From NCBI RefSeq assembly GCF_029872055.1, contig NZ_JARXNQ010000004.1, positions 62,001 through 126,000 of the forward strand: 64,000 nucleotides of DNA, read 5' to 3'. A program made the position numbers and the translations under genes. The DNA is from Sulfurimonas sp. C5 (lineage in GTDB: Bacteria > Campylobacterota > Campylobacteria > Campylobacterales > Sulfurimonadaceae). This document shows positions 35,361 to 45,945 of this stretch, piece by piece; position 1 is the first letter of the stretch; each line of letters begins with the position of its first letter. The notes below the pieces were generated by a model. The model worked only from the letters and a program-made list of their open reading frames with translations. It had not been told where the DNA came from and did no database searches.

Positions 35361-37034
35361 ATGAAGCTAGTCACCGCCCACGAACTTTGCAAAAAATTTT
35401 CAAACCAAGAAGTTCCCGCACTTGACACTCTGAACTTTTCGATTGAAGGTGGGAAAATCACAGGTCTTGTCGGTCCTGATGGGGCAGGAAAAACAACTTT
35501 AATAAGAATCATTGCAGGACTGTTAAAATCCTCAAGCGGCATTCTTGACATACAAAGCGACTCAATCGGTTATATGCCGCAGCAGTTCGGTCTTTATGAG
35601 GAGTTAAGCGTTGAGCAAAACCTTTCACTTTACGCTTCACTTCAAGAGATAGAGAACACAAAAAACAGGATTGAAGAACTTTTAGATTTTACGGACTTAA
35701 AACCGTTTCGTACAAGAAAAGCAGGTGATCTCTCCGGAGGAATGAAACAAAAACTCGGACTTGCCTGTGCTTTGATCAAAAAACCAAAACTGCTTCTTTT
35801 GGACGAACCAAGTGTCGGTGTTGATCCAATTTCAAGACGGGCATTGTGGGCGATGGTACAAACTCTTTTGGAAGAAGATATAGCAGTACTTTGGGGGACT
35901 TCATACCTTGATGAAGCGGATCATTGTGATGATATTATACTTCTCAATGAGGGAAAAATGCTCTACTACGGCACTCCTGAAGCTATGAAGCAACCGCTTG
36001 CAAACGAAGTGTATCTTATTGAAAATATCTCTACCGACAAAAGACTCTTACTCTCTCACCTTTTAGAATCTCCAAATATAATGGATGCAGTCCTTGTTGG
36101 AGACTCAATCCGTGTCAATCTTATGTCAAATTCGGATTTTCCTGCAAACACACTGCAAAAGATAGATCCGCAAGCGAACTTTAGAATTACAGATCCTACA
36201 TTTGAAGATGCATTTATAAAAATGTTAGGAGTAAAAACGCTTTCTCACTCTCTTTTAGCCGAGCAGATGCAGCAAAAACCTTCAAATGATAAAAAACTGA
36301 TAGAAGCAACAAGTCTGACAAAAAAGTTTGGTGATTTTACAGCAACGGACAATATAGACTTTTCAATAGGAAGCGGAGAAATTTTTGGTTTTTTAGGACC
36401 AAACGGTGCGGGAAAATCAACCACTTTTAAAATGCTGTGCGGTCTGCTTACACCAACTCAAGGCACTGCAACGGTACTTGGAGAGAATCTTTATCTGACA
36501 AACACACATGCAAGAGAAGAGATCGGCTATATGGCTCAAAAATTCTCTCTATACCAGACACTAAGCGTCAAAGACAACTTAGAATTTTTTGCAGGTATAT
36601 ACGGTTTGTCTCGAAAAGAACAAAAGAAAAAAATTGATGCCATCATTGAAACATTTAATTTTACGCCTCATCTGCATACAACGACTGAATTACTCCCGCT
36701 TGGTATCAAACAACGTCTTGCACTTTCTTGTGCTTTGATGCATGAGCCATCTGTATTGTTCTTGGATGAACCGACAAGCGGTGTTGATCCGATCACGCGT
36801 AAAGAGTTTTGGACCCACATTAACGGAATCATAAAAAAAGGAATCTCCGTGATGGTTACTACCCACTTTATGGATGAAGCACAATATTGCGATCGAGTAA
36901 TGCTTATCTATCAAGGTAAAGCGATAGCAACGGGAACTCCGGATGAACTCAAACATCAAGTCTCTCGCACTGCGACTATGGAAGAAGCATTTATAGGACT
37001 TATTGAAGAGTATGAAAAAAGGAATCATAGATGA
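35361..37034 (+). CDS. tandem ABC ATPase of the exporter (YbhF-like)
   Basis: A 557-residue protein with two nucleotide-binding domains. The first has Walker A GPDGAGKTT, signature LSGGMKQK and Walker B LLLLDEPSVGVDP; the second, from about residue 300, has GPNGAGKST, LGIKQRL and VLFLDEPTSGVDP. The second signature (PLGIKQ) departs from LSGGQ, which I recall as usual for the second half of YbhF-like proteins. It drives drug or lipid export with the two permeases downstream. ATGA overlap with the next gene. Confidence 0.94.
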   Translation: MKLVTAHELCKKFSNQEVPALDTLNFSIEGGKITGLVGPDGAGKTTLIRIIAGLLKSSSGILDIQSDSIGYMPQQFGLYEELSVEQNLSLYASLQEIENTKNRIEELLDFTDLKPFRTRKAGDLSGGMKQKLGLACALIKKPKLLLLDEPSVGVDPISRRALWAMVQTLLEEDIAVLWGTSYLDEADHCDDIILLNEGKMLYYGTPEAMKQPLANEVYLIENISTDKRLLLSHLLESPNIMDAVLVGDSIRVNLMSNSDFPANTLQKIDPQANFRITDPTFEDAFIKMLGVKTLSHSLLAEQMQQKPSNDKKLIEATSLTKKFGDFTATDNIDFSIGSGEIFGFLGPNGAGKSTTFKMLCGLLTPTQGTATVLGENLYLTNTHAREEIGYMAQKFSLYQTLSVKDNLEFFAGIYGLSRKEQKKKIDAIIETFNFTPHLHTTTELLPLGIKQRLALSCALMHEPSVLFLDEPTSGVDPITRKEFWTHINGIIKKGISVMVTTHFMDEAQYCDRVMLIYQGKAIATGTPDELKHQVSRTATMEEAFIGLIEEYEKRNHR

Positions 37035-38122
37035 GACTGCGCAGGCTTAATGCTTTTTTATACAAAGAAACATTACAGGTATTTCATGATCCTAGTGCTA
37101 TTTTAATAGCCATAGTATTACCGCTCATTTTACTTTTTTTAATGGGCTATGCAGTTTCTCTGGATGCAAATAAACTGCCGCTTGGAATCATTAACAAAAG
37201 TGCCTCTTCAGAATCGCATGCTTTAATAAATAAATTTTCCGCATCTCCTTTTTTTCAGACAACATACGGTTACAGCGAAGAGAAGCTTCTAAAAAAAATT
37301 GAGACAAATCATCTTAAAGGCTTACTTGTCATAGATGAAAATTTTGGCATCGACAATGAATTTAAACTTCAACTTTTAGTAGATGCCACAGATCCAAACA
37401 GTGCAGGTTTAGCTCAAAAGTATGCTTCAAGCATTATCAATACTTGGGCAGTTGATGAGGGGATAATTAAAAAAATTCCTATTGAAATCAGACCGAGATA
37501 CTGGTTTAATCCGGAAACTTCCAGCAGATACTTTTTACTGCCTGGCTCAATTGCCGTTATTATGACACTGATAGGGACATTGTTAACTGCATTGGTAATT
37601 GCCAGAGAATGGGAACGCGGTACAATGGAAGCTCTCATGGCTACACCGATCACAATGACAGAAGTTATTCTCGGTAAACTTATTCCCTACTTTTTTTTAG
37701 GTCTAGGCTCACTCCTTTTATGTTTTATAGTTGCATACTTTTGGTATGAAATTCCGTTTGAAGGAAATTTGTTTTTACTCTTTTTATTAGGAGCATTTTA
37801 TCTGTTCCCATCTCTTAGCATCGGTCTTTTGATCTCCACACTTTCAAAAAATCAGTTTGTCGCTGCACAGGCATCACTCATTATAGGTTTTATGCCCGCT
37901 TTTTTACTCTCTGGATTTTTATTTGAGATCGCAAATATGCCCGAGTGGCTTCAAATATTTACTTATCTCTTTCCTGCACGCTATTTTGTAGAATCGCTGC
38001 AAACTATATTTCTAGTGGGGAATATCCCCTCTTTATTTATTAAAGATATGTTTTCAATGAGTGTAATGGGACTGTTTTTCTTTACCCTTGTAGTAAGAAA
38101 CACGAAAAAGGCTTTAGAATGA
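37031..38122 (+). CDS. ABC-2 permease (YbhS-like)
   Basis: A 363-residue ABC-2 type membrane protein. One N-terminal membrane segment at about 23-43, a large periplasmic loop, then five membrane segments between about 170 and 360. The motif REWERGTMEALMATP between helices is typical of ABC-2 permeases. It overlaps the ATPase gene and the second permease gene by 4 bases each, so all are co-translated. The substrate is not readable; relatives export drugs and cations. Confidence 0.92.
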   Translation: MRLRRLNAFLYKETLQVFHDPSAILIAIVLPLILLFLMGYAVSLDANKLPLGIINKSASSESHALINKFSASPFFQTTYGYSEEKLLKKIETNHLKGLLVIDENFGIDNEFKLQLLVDATDPNSAGLAQKYASSIINTWAVDEGIIKKIPIEIRPRYWFNPETSSRYFLLPGSIAVIMTLIGTLLTALVIAREWERGTMEALMATPITMTEVILGKLIPYFFLGLGSLLLCFIVAYFWYEIPFEGNLFLLFLLGAFYLFPSLSIGLLISTLSKNQFVAAQASLIIGFMPAFLLSGFLFEIANMPEWLQIFTYLFPARYFVESLQTIFLVGNIPSLFIKDMFSMSVMGLFFFTLVVRNTKKALE

Positions 38123-39213
38123 TAAGCCGTTTATTTGCCTTGATGAAAAAAGAATTTTTAGCGATCAAAAACGATAAAAAATCTCTAGTAGTTGTTATCA
38201 TACCGCCGCTGATTCAAATATTTATCTTTGCGTTTGCAGCTACTTTGGAGGTAAAGCACATTAACCTTGCCGTGTTTGATAAAGACGGTTCCGTTCAAAG
38301 TCAACAACTTATCCAACACCTTAAAACATCTGAATATATTAACAGCCTTAGACGAGTTGAGCATCTTGACCAAATTGAAGAGCTAATAGATACAGAAAAA
38401 GTGTTGGCTACCCTTGTCATCCCCCAAGGTTTTGCAAAAAATCTAACTGCAGCCGATGCCGAAGTGGGAATTATTTTTGACGGTAGACATTCAAATACCG
38501 CCCAAATTGCAGAGGGATATCTCACAGCTATTATTACAAATTTTACAGCTCAGACTTTTAACAGAGAACTTCCAATTAGCCTTCAAAGCCACTTTTTATA
38601 CAATCAAAACCTTAACAACTTTTGGTGGATTGTTCCTAATCTTTTTGGCTCTATTACAATGATTGTCGCGATGATTCTTACATCACTTTCAATTGCCAGA
38701 GAAAGGGAGCTAGGGACTTTTGAGCAAATTCTTGTTACTCCTCTTCACCCTTTTGAAATCCTGCTTGGAAAACTGCTTCCAGCCCTTCTAATTAGTACTT
38801 TTGAATCCACACTCATACTTTTTGCTGCAGTATTTCTTTTTGATGTCCCAGTTATAGGTTCCTTACCTCTACTTTATACCGGCGTTGTGATTTTCTTGTT
38901 TTCCATGTCTGGCGTAGGACTTTTCATTTCAGCTCTTTCCAATACACAGCAACAGGCTATTTTGGGTTCATTCGTTTTTATACTCCCGTCCTTTTTACTT
39001 TCGGGATTTGCTACACCTATTGAGAATATGCCTTCATGGCTACAACCCGTTGCAGAGTTTCTTCCACTCAAATACTACTTATTATTAATCAAAGGGGTAT
39101 TTTTAAAAGATATCTCTTGGAGTGACAGTGTAGAGCTTCTATTACCAATGATAGGACTCGGTATAGTTTTTATGGGTATTGCTATGATGTTTTTTAGAAA
39201 ACATTCACGCTAA
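38119..39213 (+). CDS. ABC-2 permease (YbhR-like)
   Basis: A 364-residue paralogue of the preceding permease, with the same topology and the motif RERELGTFEQILVTP. The periplasmic loop contains SLQSHFLYNQNLN, resembling the YbhR family. It closes the operon; the two permeases probably form a heterodimer with the tandem ATPase. Its stop codon forms the first bases of the terminator stem. Confidence 0.92.
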   Translation: MISRLFALMKKEFLAIKNDKKSLVVVIIPPLIQIFIFAFAATLEVKHINLAVFDKDGSVQSQQLIQHLKTSEYINSLRRVEHLDQIEELIDTEKVLATLVIPQGFAKNLTAADAEVGIIFDGRHSNTAQIAEGYLTAIITNFTAQTFNRELPISLQSHFLYNQNLNNFWWIVPNLFGSITMIVAMILTSLSIARERELGTFEQILVTPLHPFEILLGKLLPALLISTFESTLILFAAVFLFDVPVIGSLPLLYTGVVIFLFSMSGVGLFISALSNTQQQAILGSFVFILPSFLLSGFATPIENMPSWLQPVAEFLPLKYYLLLIKGVFLKDISWSDSVELLLPMIGLGIVFMGIAMMFFRKHSR

Positions 39214-39248
39214 AGTTTTTTCTATTTTATAAACTTTAACGCTTTTTT
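39211..39248 (+). terminator. terminator of the ABC exporter operon
   Basis: Stem TAAAGTTT / AAACTTTA (39211-39218 with 39231-39238), loop of 12 bases, then ACGC and a run of six T. The stem starts at the last permease's stop codon and covers the end of mutY on the other strand. Confidence 0.6.
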
Positions 39249-40142
39249 CGTAAGTGAAGAGATCGGAGCATTTTCGATCTTATCCAGTTCATACCACTCT
39301 ACATTATCGGAAAATTCCTGAAGTTCATACAAATGTACAGATAGACGGTATTTTGTATATGAATGTTTGAAAACACCCATTAGATTTTCTTCTATTGGCT
39401 CTACGCTTGGAAGTTCTAACATGTTTTTATACATAGGACCATCTGACATCTTGAGTGCGATTTGATTCTCTTTGACAAGTAAACCGTAGAACAAATCCAT
39501 TGCTTCATACTCTTTCTTCTTTACTTGAGTGTAAAGTTCAGGTTCATTTTTCCCTGCACATATGAATGACAAAGGACACTCATTACAATTTGGATTTTTC
39601 GGCACACAAATCATAGAACCGAGATCCATCAATGCCAAATTGTGTTCTCTTGGAGCTTGTTCATTTAAAAGTATTTCTGCTTTTTCCCAGATCTGTTTTT
39701 CTTGTGGCTCTAGTAGTGCAAATACTCTCTTGATCACTCTGGCGATGTTGGTATCTACTACAGGAACATTTTGTTTATGACCGAAACTGCAAATTGCACT
39801 TGCAGTATAACGACCTATGCCCGGTAATTTTACCAACTCTTTTAGTTCACTCGGCAATTGTTCAGAGACCAGTTTGGCAGTAGCATGAAGATTACGTGCA
39901 CGAGAATAATATCCAAGCCCGCTCCAACTTGCCAACACCTCATCTAAAGGTGCTTCAGCCAAACTTTTCAGAGTTGGAAATTTTGCTAAAAATTGTGGAT
40001 AATACTCCTCTTGAACACGATTTACCTGAGTTTGTTGCAGCATAATCTCACTCAGATAGATATGATAAATATCGGATGTATTACGCCACGGCAGAGAATG
40101 TCTGCCGTACTCTTCATACCACTCTAATAACTTTTTTTGCAA
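39222..40142 (-). CDS. mutY: A/G-specific adenine glycosylase
   Basis: Removes adenine mispaired with 8-oxoguanine. It has 306 residues. The helix-hairpin-helix LVKLPGIGRYTA is followed by the catalytic Asp in VVDTNIARV; the catalytic Glu is in SEIMLQQTQV near residue 32. An iron-sulfur cluster motif C-x6-C-x2-C-x5-C is near 180-196. The C-terminal NUDIX-like domain is short. The start is TTG at 40142 with AAAAGGAT upstream. Convergent with the ABC exporter operon. Confidence 0.95.
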   Translation of the reverse strand: MQKKLLEWYEEYGRHSLPWRNTSDIYHIYLSEIMLQQTQVNRVQEEYYPQFLAKFPTLKSLAEAPLDEVLASWSGLGYYSRARNLHATAKLVSEQLPSELKELVKLPGIGRYTASAICSFGHKQNVPVVDTNIARVIKRVFALLEPQEKQIWEKAEILLNEQAPREHNLALMDLGSMICVPKNPNCNECPLSFICAGKNEPELYTQVKKKEYEAMDLFYGLLVKENQIALKMSDGPMYKNMLELPSVEPIEENLMGVFKHSYTKYRLSVHLYELQEFSDNVEWYELDKIENAPISSLTKKALKFIK

Positions 40143-40157
40143 GCTTGATAATCCTTT

Positions 40158-41018
40158 TTAGCTTTTACGATATGAAAGTTTATTGAAAATAGCTGTTCCT
40201 ATAATTAAAAGGGTAACTCCAACTACCAAATAAAATGCATTGATAAGTTTACTATAGTCATCTAACACAATTTTAAAGACTGCCATTAACGATTCAATTG
40301 AGAGTGCGATGATAATAGAAGTCAAGAATTTAGTAAGTGTTTTATTTTGTAGTTCTGTCCCATAGTTAAATGTCTTAAAGAGTACATCATTTTCTATTAT
40401 CGTTTTAGCCAGATCGTACATTGCAAGTCCGATTGTAATTGAGATAATAGAAGTAAAAATATCATGCATTATATTTTCGCCTACCAGGCTGCCAAATAAC
40501 ATAGCTATAAATATATACGCACCGTATAAAATTAAAAAGACGGAAACTACACCTAAAAGGATCCCTCCCCCAGCCATAATAACCGTATTGACTTTTTCAA
40601 ATCCACTGTTATGTTCTATAAGGCGTAACTCTCCCAACAGTTTTAAGATATCAAAATCTATAACTAAGTATCCGCCGTTAATCTGTTTTACGGCTGTAAG
40701 TGTGGGTTGTCCTGTTATATAATGTAAATAAGGGTTACTGATATGTATACTTTCATCTTTGAAACTCACCCATTTAAAATAAAACGATTTATCTGTCCCT
40801 TCCCTTTCTTCTATAAGCTCTTTTCTAGCTATACTAGGAGTTAACTGGATGAAATTTTCATCTACAAAGTAAATAATCTCAACAGCTTTTTCCGCTTCAA
40901 AAAAATTACGAAGTTCTTGTACATTTGTAGAACGAGGTTCAAAGTTTTGAATGATTCCGCGCATATAAAACTGAACACTGTTTTTATGTTCATTATAGAT
41001 ATTTACTATACGTTTCAT
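40158..41018 (-). CDS. membrane protein with N-terminal PDC-like sensor region
   Basis: A 286-residue protein. The first about 130 residues are soluble and contain strands typical of a small Cache/PDC sensor (EIIYFVDENFIQLTPSI, then GGYLVIDFD), but no membrane segment precedes them. Four hydrophobic segments follow at about 145-172, 185-205, 232-250 and 257-277. No enzymatic output domain is present. GAGGAGG stands before the ATG. It is 15 bases from mutY. I recognise only a general Campylobacterota membrane-protein type; function unknown. Confidence 0.65.
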   Translation of the reverse strand: MKRIVNIYNEHKNSVQFYMRGIIQNFEPRSTNVQELRNFFEAEKAVEIIYFVDENFIQLTPSIARKELIEEREGTDKSFYFKWVSFKDESIHISNPYLHYITGQPTLTAVKQINGGYLVIDFDILKLLGELRLIEHNSGFEKVNTVIMAGGGILLGVVSVFLILYGAYIFIAMLFGSLVGENIMHDIFTSIISITIGLAMYDLAKTIIENDVLFKTFNYGTELQNKTLTKFLTSIIIALSIESLMAVFKIVLDDYSKLINAFYLVVGVTLLIIGTAIFNKLSYRKS

Positions 41019-41245
41019 GAAAACCTCCTCATAATTATCAGAGTTCTATTTATCATTATTACACTCATAGGATTAAGTTAAAAAGGGTTAAAATAGTTAC
41101 GATCTGTTTTTAAGACTTCTTAGATTAACAAATGTTATTATTTTAAAAAGCTATATATAAACAATTAGACTTACATGATAGTTCATTCAAAAGTCTAAAT
41201 ATGCCAGATGGGAGTATTTCTGCAATTTACACAACCTATTATAGT

Positions 41246-41400
41246 TTAGTAAATCACTGAAACTTGATTTCTACCATTCTCTTTTGCATAGTAAAGTGCT
41301 TGATCTGCTCGTTTAAAAAATTCTTTAAAGGTGTCATTTTTCTCTAATTGACTGATCCCAATTGAGATTGTTATATAGTGTTCAAGATTATATTGCAGGT
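41246..41400 (-). pseudogene. remnant of a GGDEF (diguanylate cyclase) gene, C-terminal end only
   Basis: Translating the minus strand to the TAA at 41248-41246 gives about 50 residues matching the last part of a GGDEF domain: ITISIGIS, then FFKRADQALYYAKENGRNQ. No GGDEF motif or start is upstream; the frame meets a stop near 41418. This is decayed coding sequence, probably left by deletion beside tRNA-Val. The neighbouring stretch 41019-41245 has no gene I can support. Confidence 0.75.
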
Positions 41401-41499
41401 TTAGTAAGTGGAATAGTTATTTATTAAGAGTATAAATACTATAAACATTACAAGAGAAAACAAAAACATTGTAAAATATTTAGGAAAATATAAAGTAAG

Positions 41500-41574
41500 T
41501 GGTGGTCACGATTGGACTTGAACCAACGACCACTTCCATGTCAAGGAAGCACTCTACCACTGAGTTACGCGACC
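41500..41574 (-). tRNA. tRNA-Val (GAC)
   Basis: 75 bases on the minus strand with encoded CCA. Acceptor GGTCGCG pairs CGTGACC (one G-U), anticodon loop TTGACAT gives GAC, T loop TTCAAGT. Confidence 0.97.
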
Positions 41575-41714
41575 ATTTATAATAAGGGATCAGAATTTTA
41601 TCCAAAAATGCTTAAACTAATTTGGATTTTTAAAAAAAATTTTAAGCCAGCAAAAATTTTTTAAAATATTGGAATATTCTTCACATTTTACTTTTAATTT
41701 AGGTATTCACATAG

Positions 41715-41720
41715 TATAAT
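41715..41720 (+). promoter_or_regulatory. -10 box for pckA
   Basis: TATAAT with expected start near 41727 and a leader of nearly 60 bases ending in a CGAAGGTAAG ribosome site. The leader has no clear structure. Confidence 0.65.
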
Positions 41721-41784
41721 TTCACTCTTTAGATGATACTGAGATACAGGTATCAATTTTTGAAAAATACCCCGAAGGTAAGAA

Positions 41785-43365
41785 ATGACTATTAACGAAC
41801 TAGAAGATTTAGGACTAAAGAATATTGGTCAAGTCTTTCACAATTTGAGCTACGATGAGCTTCATAAGCACGAACTGGCCAATGGTGAAGTAATTAAGAC
41901 CACGCAAGGTGCCACTACGGTAGATACTGGAATTTTTACAGGTCGTAGTCCACTAGACAAATACTTTGTTGAGCGTGATCCCTCAAATAAATATATCGCA
42001 TGGGGCGATGTGAATAAACCCGTATCTGCTGAAATTTTTGACGAACTTTTTGAAGTTGCCTGTGAACAACTTTCAAACAAAGACTTATATATCACAGACG
42101 TTTTTTGTGGTTCATCTCCAGCTTCTAAGCGTTCTGTTCGCTTTGTATCTGAAATAGCTTGGCAATCTCACTTTGTAAAAAATATGTTTATCCGCCCTAC
42201 TTCTTCTGAACTAGAAGTATTTAAATCAGACTTTACTGTACTTAATGCTTGTAAAACAATCAACGACAAATGGAAAGAACATGGTCTAAACTCTGAAGTT
42301 TTCGTAATGTTCGATGTTGAAAGAAACATAGCTATTATTGGTGGAACATACTACGGTGGAGAGATGAAAAAAGGTATCTTCTCTATGATGAACTACTGGT
42401 TACCACTTGAAGGTAAACTTTCTATGCACTGTTCTGCAAACGTAGGCAAAGATGGTGATACTGCACTATTCTTTGGTCTTTCAGGGACAGGAAAAACTAC
42501 ACTTTCAACAGATCCAAACCGCGCTTTAATCGGTGATGATGAGCATGGTTGGGATGATCACGGGGTATTTAACTTTGAAGGTGGATGTTATGCAAAGGTT
42601 ATCAACCTTGATCCAAAAAGTGAACCTGAAATCTACGGAGCAATTAAACAAGATGCTCTTTTAGAAAACGTTGTTACAGATGACGACGGTGAAGTAGACT
42701 ACGACGATGGTTCAAAAACTGAGAACACTCGTGTTTCTTATCCTATTGAACACATTGCAAATCACAAAGCTGATCTTATGGCAGGTCACCCGAAAAACAT
42801 CATCTTCTTAACAGCAGATGCATTCGGTGTACTTCCTCCAGTATCTAAGCTAAGCCGTGAGCAAGCAATGTACTACTTCCTAAGTGGTTATACTGCAAAA
42901 GTAGCAGGAACTGAGCGCGGTATCACAGAACCTGTCGCAACTTTCTCAGCATGTTTTGGAGAAGCTTTCTTACCACTTCATCCAACAGTATATGCAAAAC
43001 TTCTAGGTGAAAAAATTGACAAGCACGGTGTAAATGTTTACCTTGTGAACACTGGATGGACTGGTGGAAAATACGGTACAGGTAAAAGAATGAGCATCAA
43101 AGATACTCGTGAATGTATCAACTCAATTTTAGACGGTTCTATCAATAACTGTGAATTTGAAACTACTGACATCTTTAGATTAAACATTCCAAAAACTTTA
43201 GGTGAAATCAATCCTAATGTACTTAATCCTAAAAATGCTTGGAAAGATAAAGAAGAGTTTGAAAAAACAAGAAACGAACTTGCAAATATGTTCGTAAATA
43301 ACTTCCAAAAATACCAAACTGCTGACAGTGAGTTTGACTACTCTACAGCTGGTCCGAAAATATAA
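41785..43365 (+). CDS. pckA: phosphoenolpyruvate carboxykinase (ATP)
   Basis: Converts oxaloacetate and ATP to phosphoenolpyruvate and CO2. It has 526 residues, usual length. The P-loop [11 protein letters not shown] is near residues 232-242, the metal-site motif GDDEHGWDD follows, and [11 protein letters not shown] plus NTGWTGG are conserved. In an organism that may fix CO2 through the reverse TCA cycle it could supply PEP; that pathway link is inference. Single-gene unit with its own promoter. Confidence 0.97.
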   Translation: MTINELEDLGLKNIGQVFHNLSYDELHKHELANGEVIKTTQGATTVDTGIFTGRSPLDKYFVERDPSNKYIAWGDVNKPVSAEIFDELFEVACEQLSNKDLYITDVFCGSSPASKRSVRFVSEIAWQSHFVKNMFIRPTSSELEVFKSDFTVLNACKTINDKWKEHGLNSEVFVMFDVERNIAIIGGTYYGGEMKKGIFSMMNYWLPLEGKLSMHCSANVGKDGDTALFFGLSGTGKTTLSTDPNRALIGDDEHGWDDHGVFNFEGGCYAKVINLDPKSEPEIYGAIKQDALLENVVTDDDGEVDYDDGSKTENTRVSYPIEHIANHKADLMAGHPKNIIFLTADAFGVLPPVSKLSREQAMYYFLSGYTAKVAGTERGITEPVATFSACFGEAFLPLHPTVYAKLLGEKIDKHGVNVYLVNTGWTGGKYGTGKRMSIKDTRECINSILDGSINNCEFETTDIFRLNIPKTLGEINPNVLNPKNAWKDKEEFEKTRNELANMFVNNFQKYQTADSEFDYSTAGPKI

Positions 43366-43375
43366 TAATCTTCTA

Positions 43376-43403
43376 ACAAAGGTTACTTTTTAGTAGCCTT
43401 TGT
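43376..43403. terminator. hairpin between convergent pckA and DedA genes
   Basis: Twelve-base-pair stem with one G-U pair and a TTTT loop. It includes the stop and last codons of the DedA gene. Neither side has a strong U-run, so termination strength is uncertain. Confidence 0.45.
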
Positions 43404-43940
43404 CAAATACAACCAAATCAATCCCCCAATCGTAAAAACAATTACAGGTGCAAGCCATTTATTATCAGAGATGTAAAGAGCAAAAGCTTTTAGCGGTGCT
43501 CCGAAAAAGTAACTAGCAAGACCAAATACAAGTGCCCACATAGCTGCTGCAAAAAAATTCAGAACTGCAAACTTTTTGAAATCATACTTTGTCAATGCGA
43601 TTGCGATCGGGATAATAGTTTTAAGCCCGTAAATATATTTTTGAATAAAGATAACCCAGTCACCGTGTTTTTTCATCATCATGTGAGAGAGTGCCAGTTT
43701 ACGTCTGTGTTTTCTCAAACTCTCCATCATCATATGTTTTTGATTTCTTGTCAACCAAAAAAGGAGTACGTCACCAAGCATATTTCCCATAAAAGCTACT
43801 GCCATTGATGTTGCAAGATCCATTTTTCCCATGTAACTAAGAACCCCTGCAGCAATAATTCCGACAAAACCACCACCCAAAGAGTATAAGAAAAGTGCTA
43901 TGTATCCGTATGTAGCTAAAGAACTGAATGTTTCTTCCAT
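43383..43940 (-). CDS. DedA-family membrane protein
   Basis: A 185-residue inner-membrane protein with hydrophobic segments at about 10-33, 43-62, 105-120, 130-150 and 160-180. The DedA pattern is seen in GGGFVGIIAAGVLSYMGK and QKYIYGLKTIIPIAIAL, where the conserved FxRxxPxxR motif is altered (IYGLKTIIP). DedA proteins are thought to move undecaprenyl phosphate or phospholipid between leaflets. Weaker motif makes the substrate unsure. AAAAGGA stands upstream of the ATG; it is 15 bases after the uvrB stop. Confidence 0.82.
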   Translation of the reverse strand: MEETFSSLATYGYIALFLYSLGGGFVGIIAAGVLSYMGKMDLATSMAVAFMGNMLGDVLLFWLTRNQKHMMMESLRKHRRKLALSHMMMKKHGDWVIFIQKYIYGLKTIIPIAIALTKYDFKKFAVLNFFAAAMWALVFGLASYFFGAPLKAFALYISDNKWLAPVIVFTIGGLIWLYLTKATKK

Positions 43941-43955
43941 TAAAATTTTTTCCTT

Positions 43956-45938
43956 TTATAGTTGTTTTATTTTTGCGATCTCATCACGTAAGCGAGCTGC
44001 TTCTTCGAAGTTGAGTTCTTTTGCCGCCTGCTTCATCTTAAGCGACAACTCTTTAATAAGAGCTTTTTTCTCGCTTGCCGGCATTTTATCGAGCTTTTTA
44101 TGTTTTTGGTATAAGCCCCCTGCATCTTCTAGTTTGAGATTCTCATCTAAAGCTCTTTTTGTCGTTTTTGGAGTGATTCCGTGTTCTTTATTGAACTTCT
44201 CTTGCAGTTCGCGTCTGTACGTAGTCGTATCCATAGCTCTTTGCATCGAACCGGTAATTTTGTTTGCATAAAGAATAACTCTTCCGTTTTCATTTCTTGC
44301 CGCACGACCAATAGTTTGAATAAGTGCCGTTTCGCTTCTTAAAAAACCTTCTTTATCTGCGTCTAAAATAGCGACCAGACTTACTTCAGGAAGATCCAGC
44401 CCCTCACGAAGCAGGTTGATCCCGATAAGGACATCAAACTCTCCTAGACGTAAGGAACGGATAATCTGATTTCTCTCAATAGTATCGATATCAGAGTGCA
44501 TATACTGCACTTTAATCCCTAAGTCCGCAAGATATTTTGTAAGAGCCTCTGCCATTTTTTTAGTAAGAACGGTAATAAGTACACGCTCATCTTTTGCGAT
44601 TATTTTTTTGATCTCATCGTGAATATCTTCAACCTGATTGTCAGATGGTTTTACCTCAACGATAGGATCTAAAAGTCCCGTCGGACGGATAATTTGCTCA
44701 GCTTTAACAGCAGAAAGTTCTAACTCATACTCATTCGGTGTTGCAGAAACAAAAAGGTAATGAGGTGCTTTATTTATATATTCATCCAGTTTTAAAGGAC
44801 GGTTATCAAGTGCTGAAGGAAGACGAAAACCATATTCAACTAAAACTTCTTTTCTAGCACGATCCCCTGCATACATCCCTCTGTACTGTGGTAGAGAGAC
44901 ATGGGATTCATCCACGATTACAAGATATTCTTTATGATTAGCTTCAAAATAATCAAGCAGTGTAAACGGTGCTTCGCCCGGCTTTTTATTTGTAAGCAGT
45001 CTTGAATAGTTCTCAATTCCTTTACACATCCCCGTAGTTTCAAGCATCTCTAAATCAAACTCAACTCTTTGTTTTAAACGTTGATACTCAACCAGCTTAT
45101 TCTCTTTTTGAAAGTAATCTAACCTTTCATCCAGCTCCTCTTCAATTCTCTTGATCGCTACTGCCATCTTATCTTGGGAAACGCTGAACTGACTCGTTGC
45201 ATAGATAGTAAAACTTTTATGCTCTTCAAGTTTTTTATTGTCAATTACGTCTATTATATAGATAGCTTCTATTTCGTCTCCAAAAAACTCTATGCGGATC
45301 GCTTCTTGTTCAAAATACGGCGGATATACATCAATTGATTCACCGTTTACACGAATATGTCCGCTGTCAAAATAGGAATCATTTCTCGTATATCCCATTT
45401 CAACTAAACGAAGCAGTAGTTGTTTTTGATTGATCTCATCCCCCACTTCAATAGCCTGAACCATAGTCATATATTCTTCCGGGTCTCCCAAACCGTAGTT
45501 TGCCGAAACAGAGGCAATGACTATTACATCGTCATAAGAGAGAAGATTTGCCGTAGAGCTTAAACGCAGACGCTCCAGCTCATCATTGATCGCACTATCT
45601 TTTTCAATAAAAAGGTCCTGACGAGGAATGTAGGCTTCAGGTTGATAGTAATCGTAATAAGAAACAAAATATTCCACATGGTTATTTGGAAAAAATTGAC
45701 GAAATTCAGAATATAACTGTGCAGCAAGCGTTTTATTATGGGTCATAATAATAGTAGGCATTTTTACTTTTTCGATGATGCGGGCCATCGTATGTGTTTT
45801 TCCGCTTCCCGTTACACCTTCTAGTGTCTGATAGCGATTCCCTTTTATAATGGAATCTGATAATTTTTCGATCGCCTGCGGCTGATCACCTGCGGGCTGA
45901 TACTCTGATGCTACTTTAAATTCTGCTTCTTTTTTCAT
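43956..45938 (-). CDS. uvrB: excinuclease ABC subunit UvrB
   Basis: Damage-verifying helicase of nucleotide excision repair; binds UvrA then UvrC. It has 660 residues from the chosen start. Walker [11 protein letters not shown] is near residue 30, the beta-hairpin [12 protein letters not shown] follows, helicase motifs QTIGRAARN and [14 protein letters not shown] are present, and a C-terminal UVR coiled coil ([11 protein letters not shown]) closes the protein. The frame is open to an ATG at 45983, but the ATG at 45938 is chosen because it gives the family N-terminus and lies 7 bases after a TATAAT. Confidence 0.96.
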   Translation of the reverse strand: MKKEAEFKVASEYQPAGDQPQAIEKLSDSIIKGNRYQTLEGVTGSGKTHTMARIIEKVKMPTIIMTHNKTLAAQLYSEFRQFFPNNHVEYFVSYYDYYQPEAYIPRQDLFIEKDSAINDELERLRLSSTANLLSYDDVIVIASVSANYGLGDPEEYMTMVQAIEVGDEINQKQLLLRLVEMGYTRNDSYFDSGHIRVNGESIDVYPPYFEQEAIRIEFFGDEIEAIYIIDVIDNKKLEEHKSFTIYATSQFSVSQDKMAVAIKRIEEELDERLDYFQKENKLVEYQRLKQRVEFDLEMLETTGMCKGIENYSRLLTNKKPGEAPFTLLDYFEANHKEYLVIVDESHVSLPQYRGMYAGDRARKEVLVEYGFRLPSALDNRPLKLDEYINKAPHYLFVSATPNEYELELSAVKAEQIIRPTGLLDPIVEVKPSDNQVEDIHDEIKKIIAKDERVLITVLTKKMAEALTKYLADLGIKVQYMHSDIDTIERNQIIRSLRLGEFDVLIGINLLREGLDLPEVSLVAILDADKEGFLRSETALIQTIGRAARNENGRVILYANKITGSMQRAMDTTTYRRELQEKFNKEHGITPKTTKRALDENLKLEDAGGLYQKHKKLDKMPASEKKALIKELSLKMKQAAKELNFEEAARLRDEIAKIKQL

Positions 45939-45945
45939 AGGTGAA

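Noticed and set aside
36690-36725. Defective second ATPase site in the tandem ABC protein (PLGIKQ in place of LSGGQ)
   Set aside because: From memory this altered signature is usual in the second half of YbhF-like proteins, so it is not a sign of decay.
36690-37028. 112-residue open frame antisense to the ABC ATPase
   Set aside because: It lies wholly inside the second nucleotide-binding domain of a certain gene.
41019-41245. Small RNA or gene between the sensor-like membrane gene and the GGDEF remnant
   Set aside because: Only a weak 8-base stem with an 18-base loop was seen; no promoter, ribosome site or frame that I could support.
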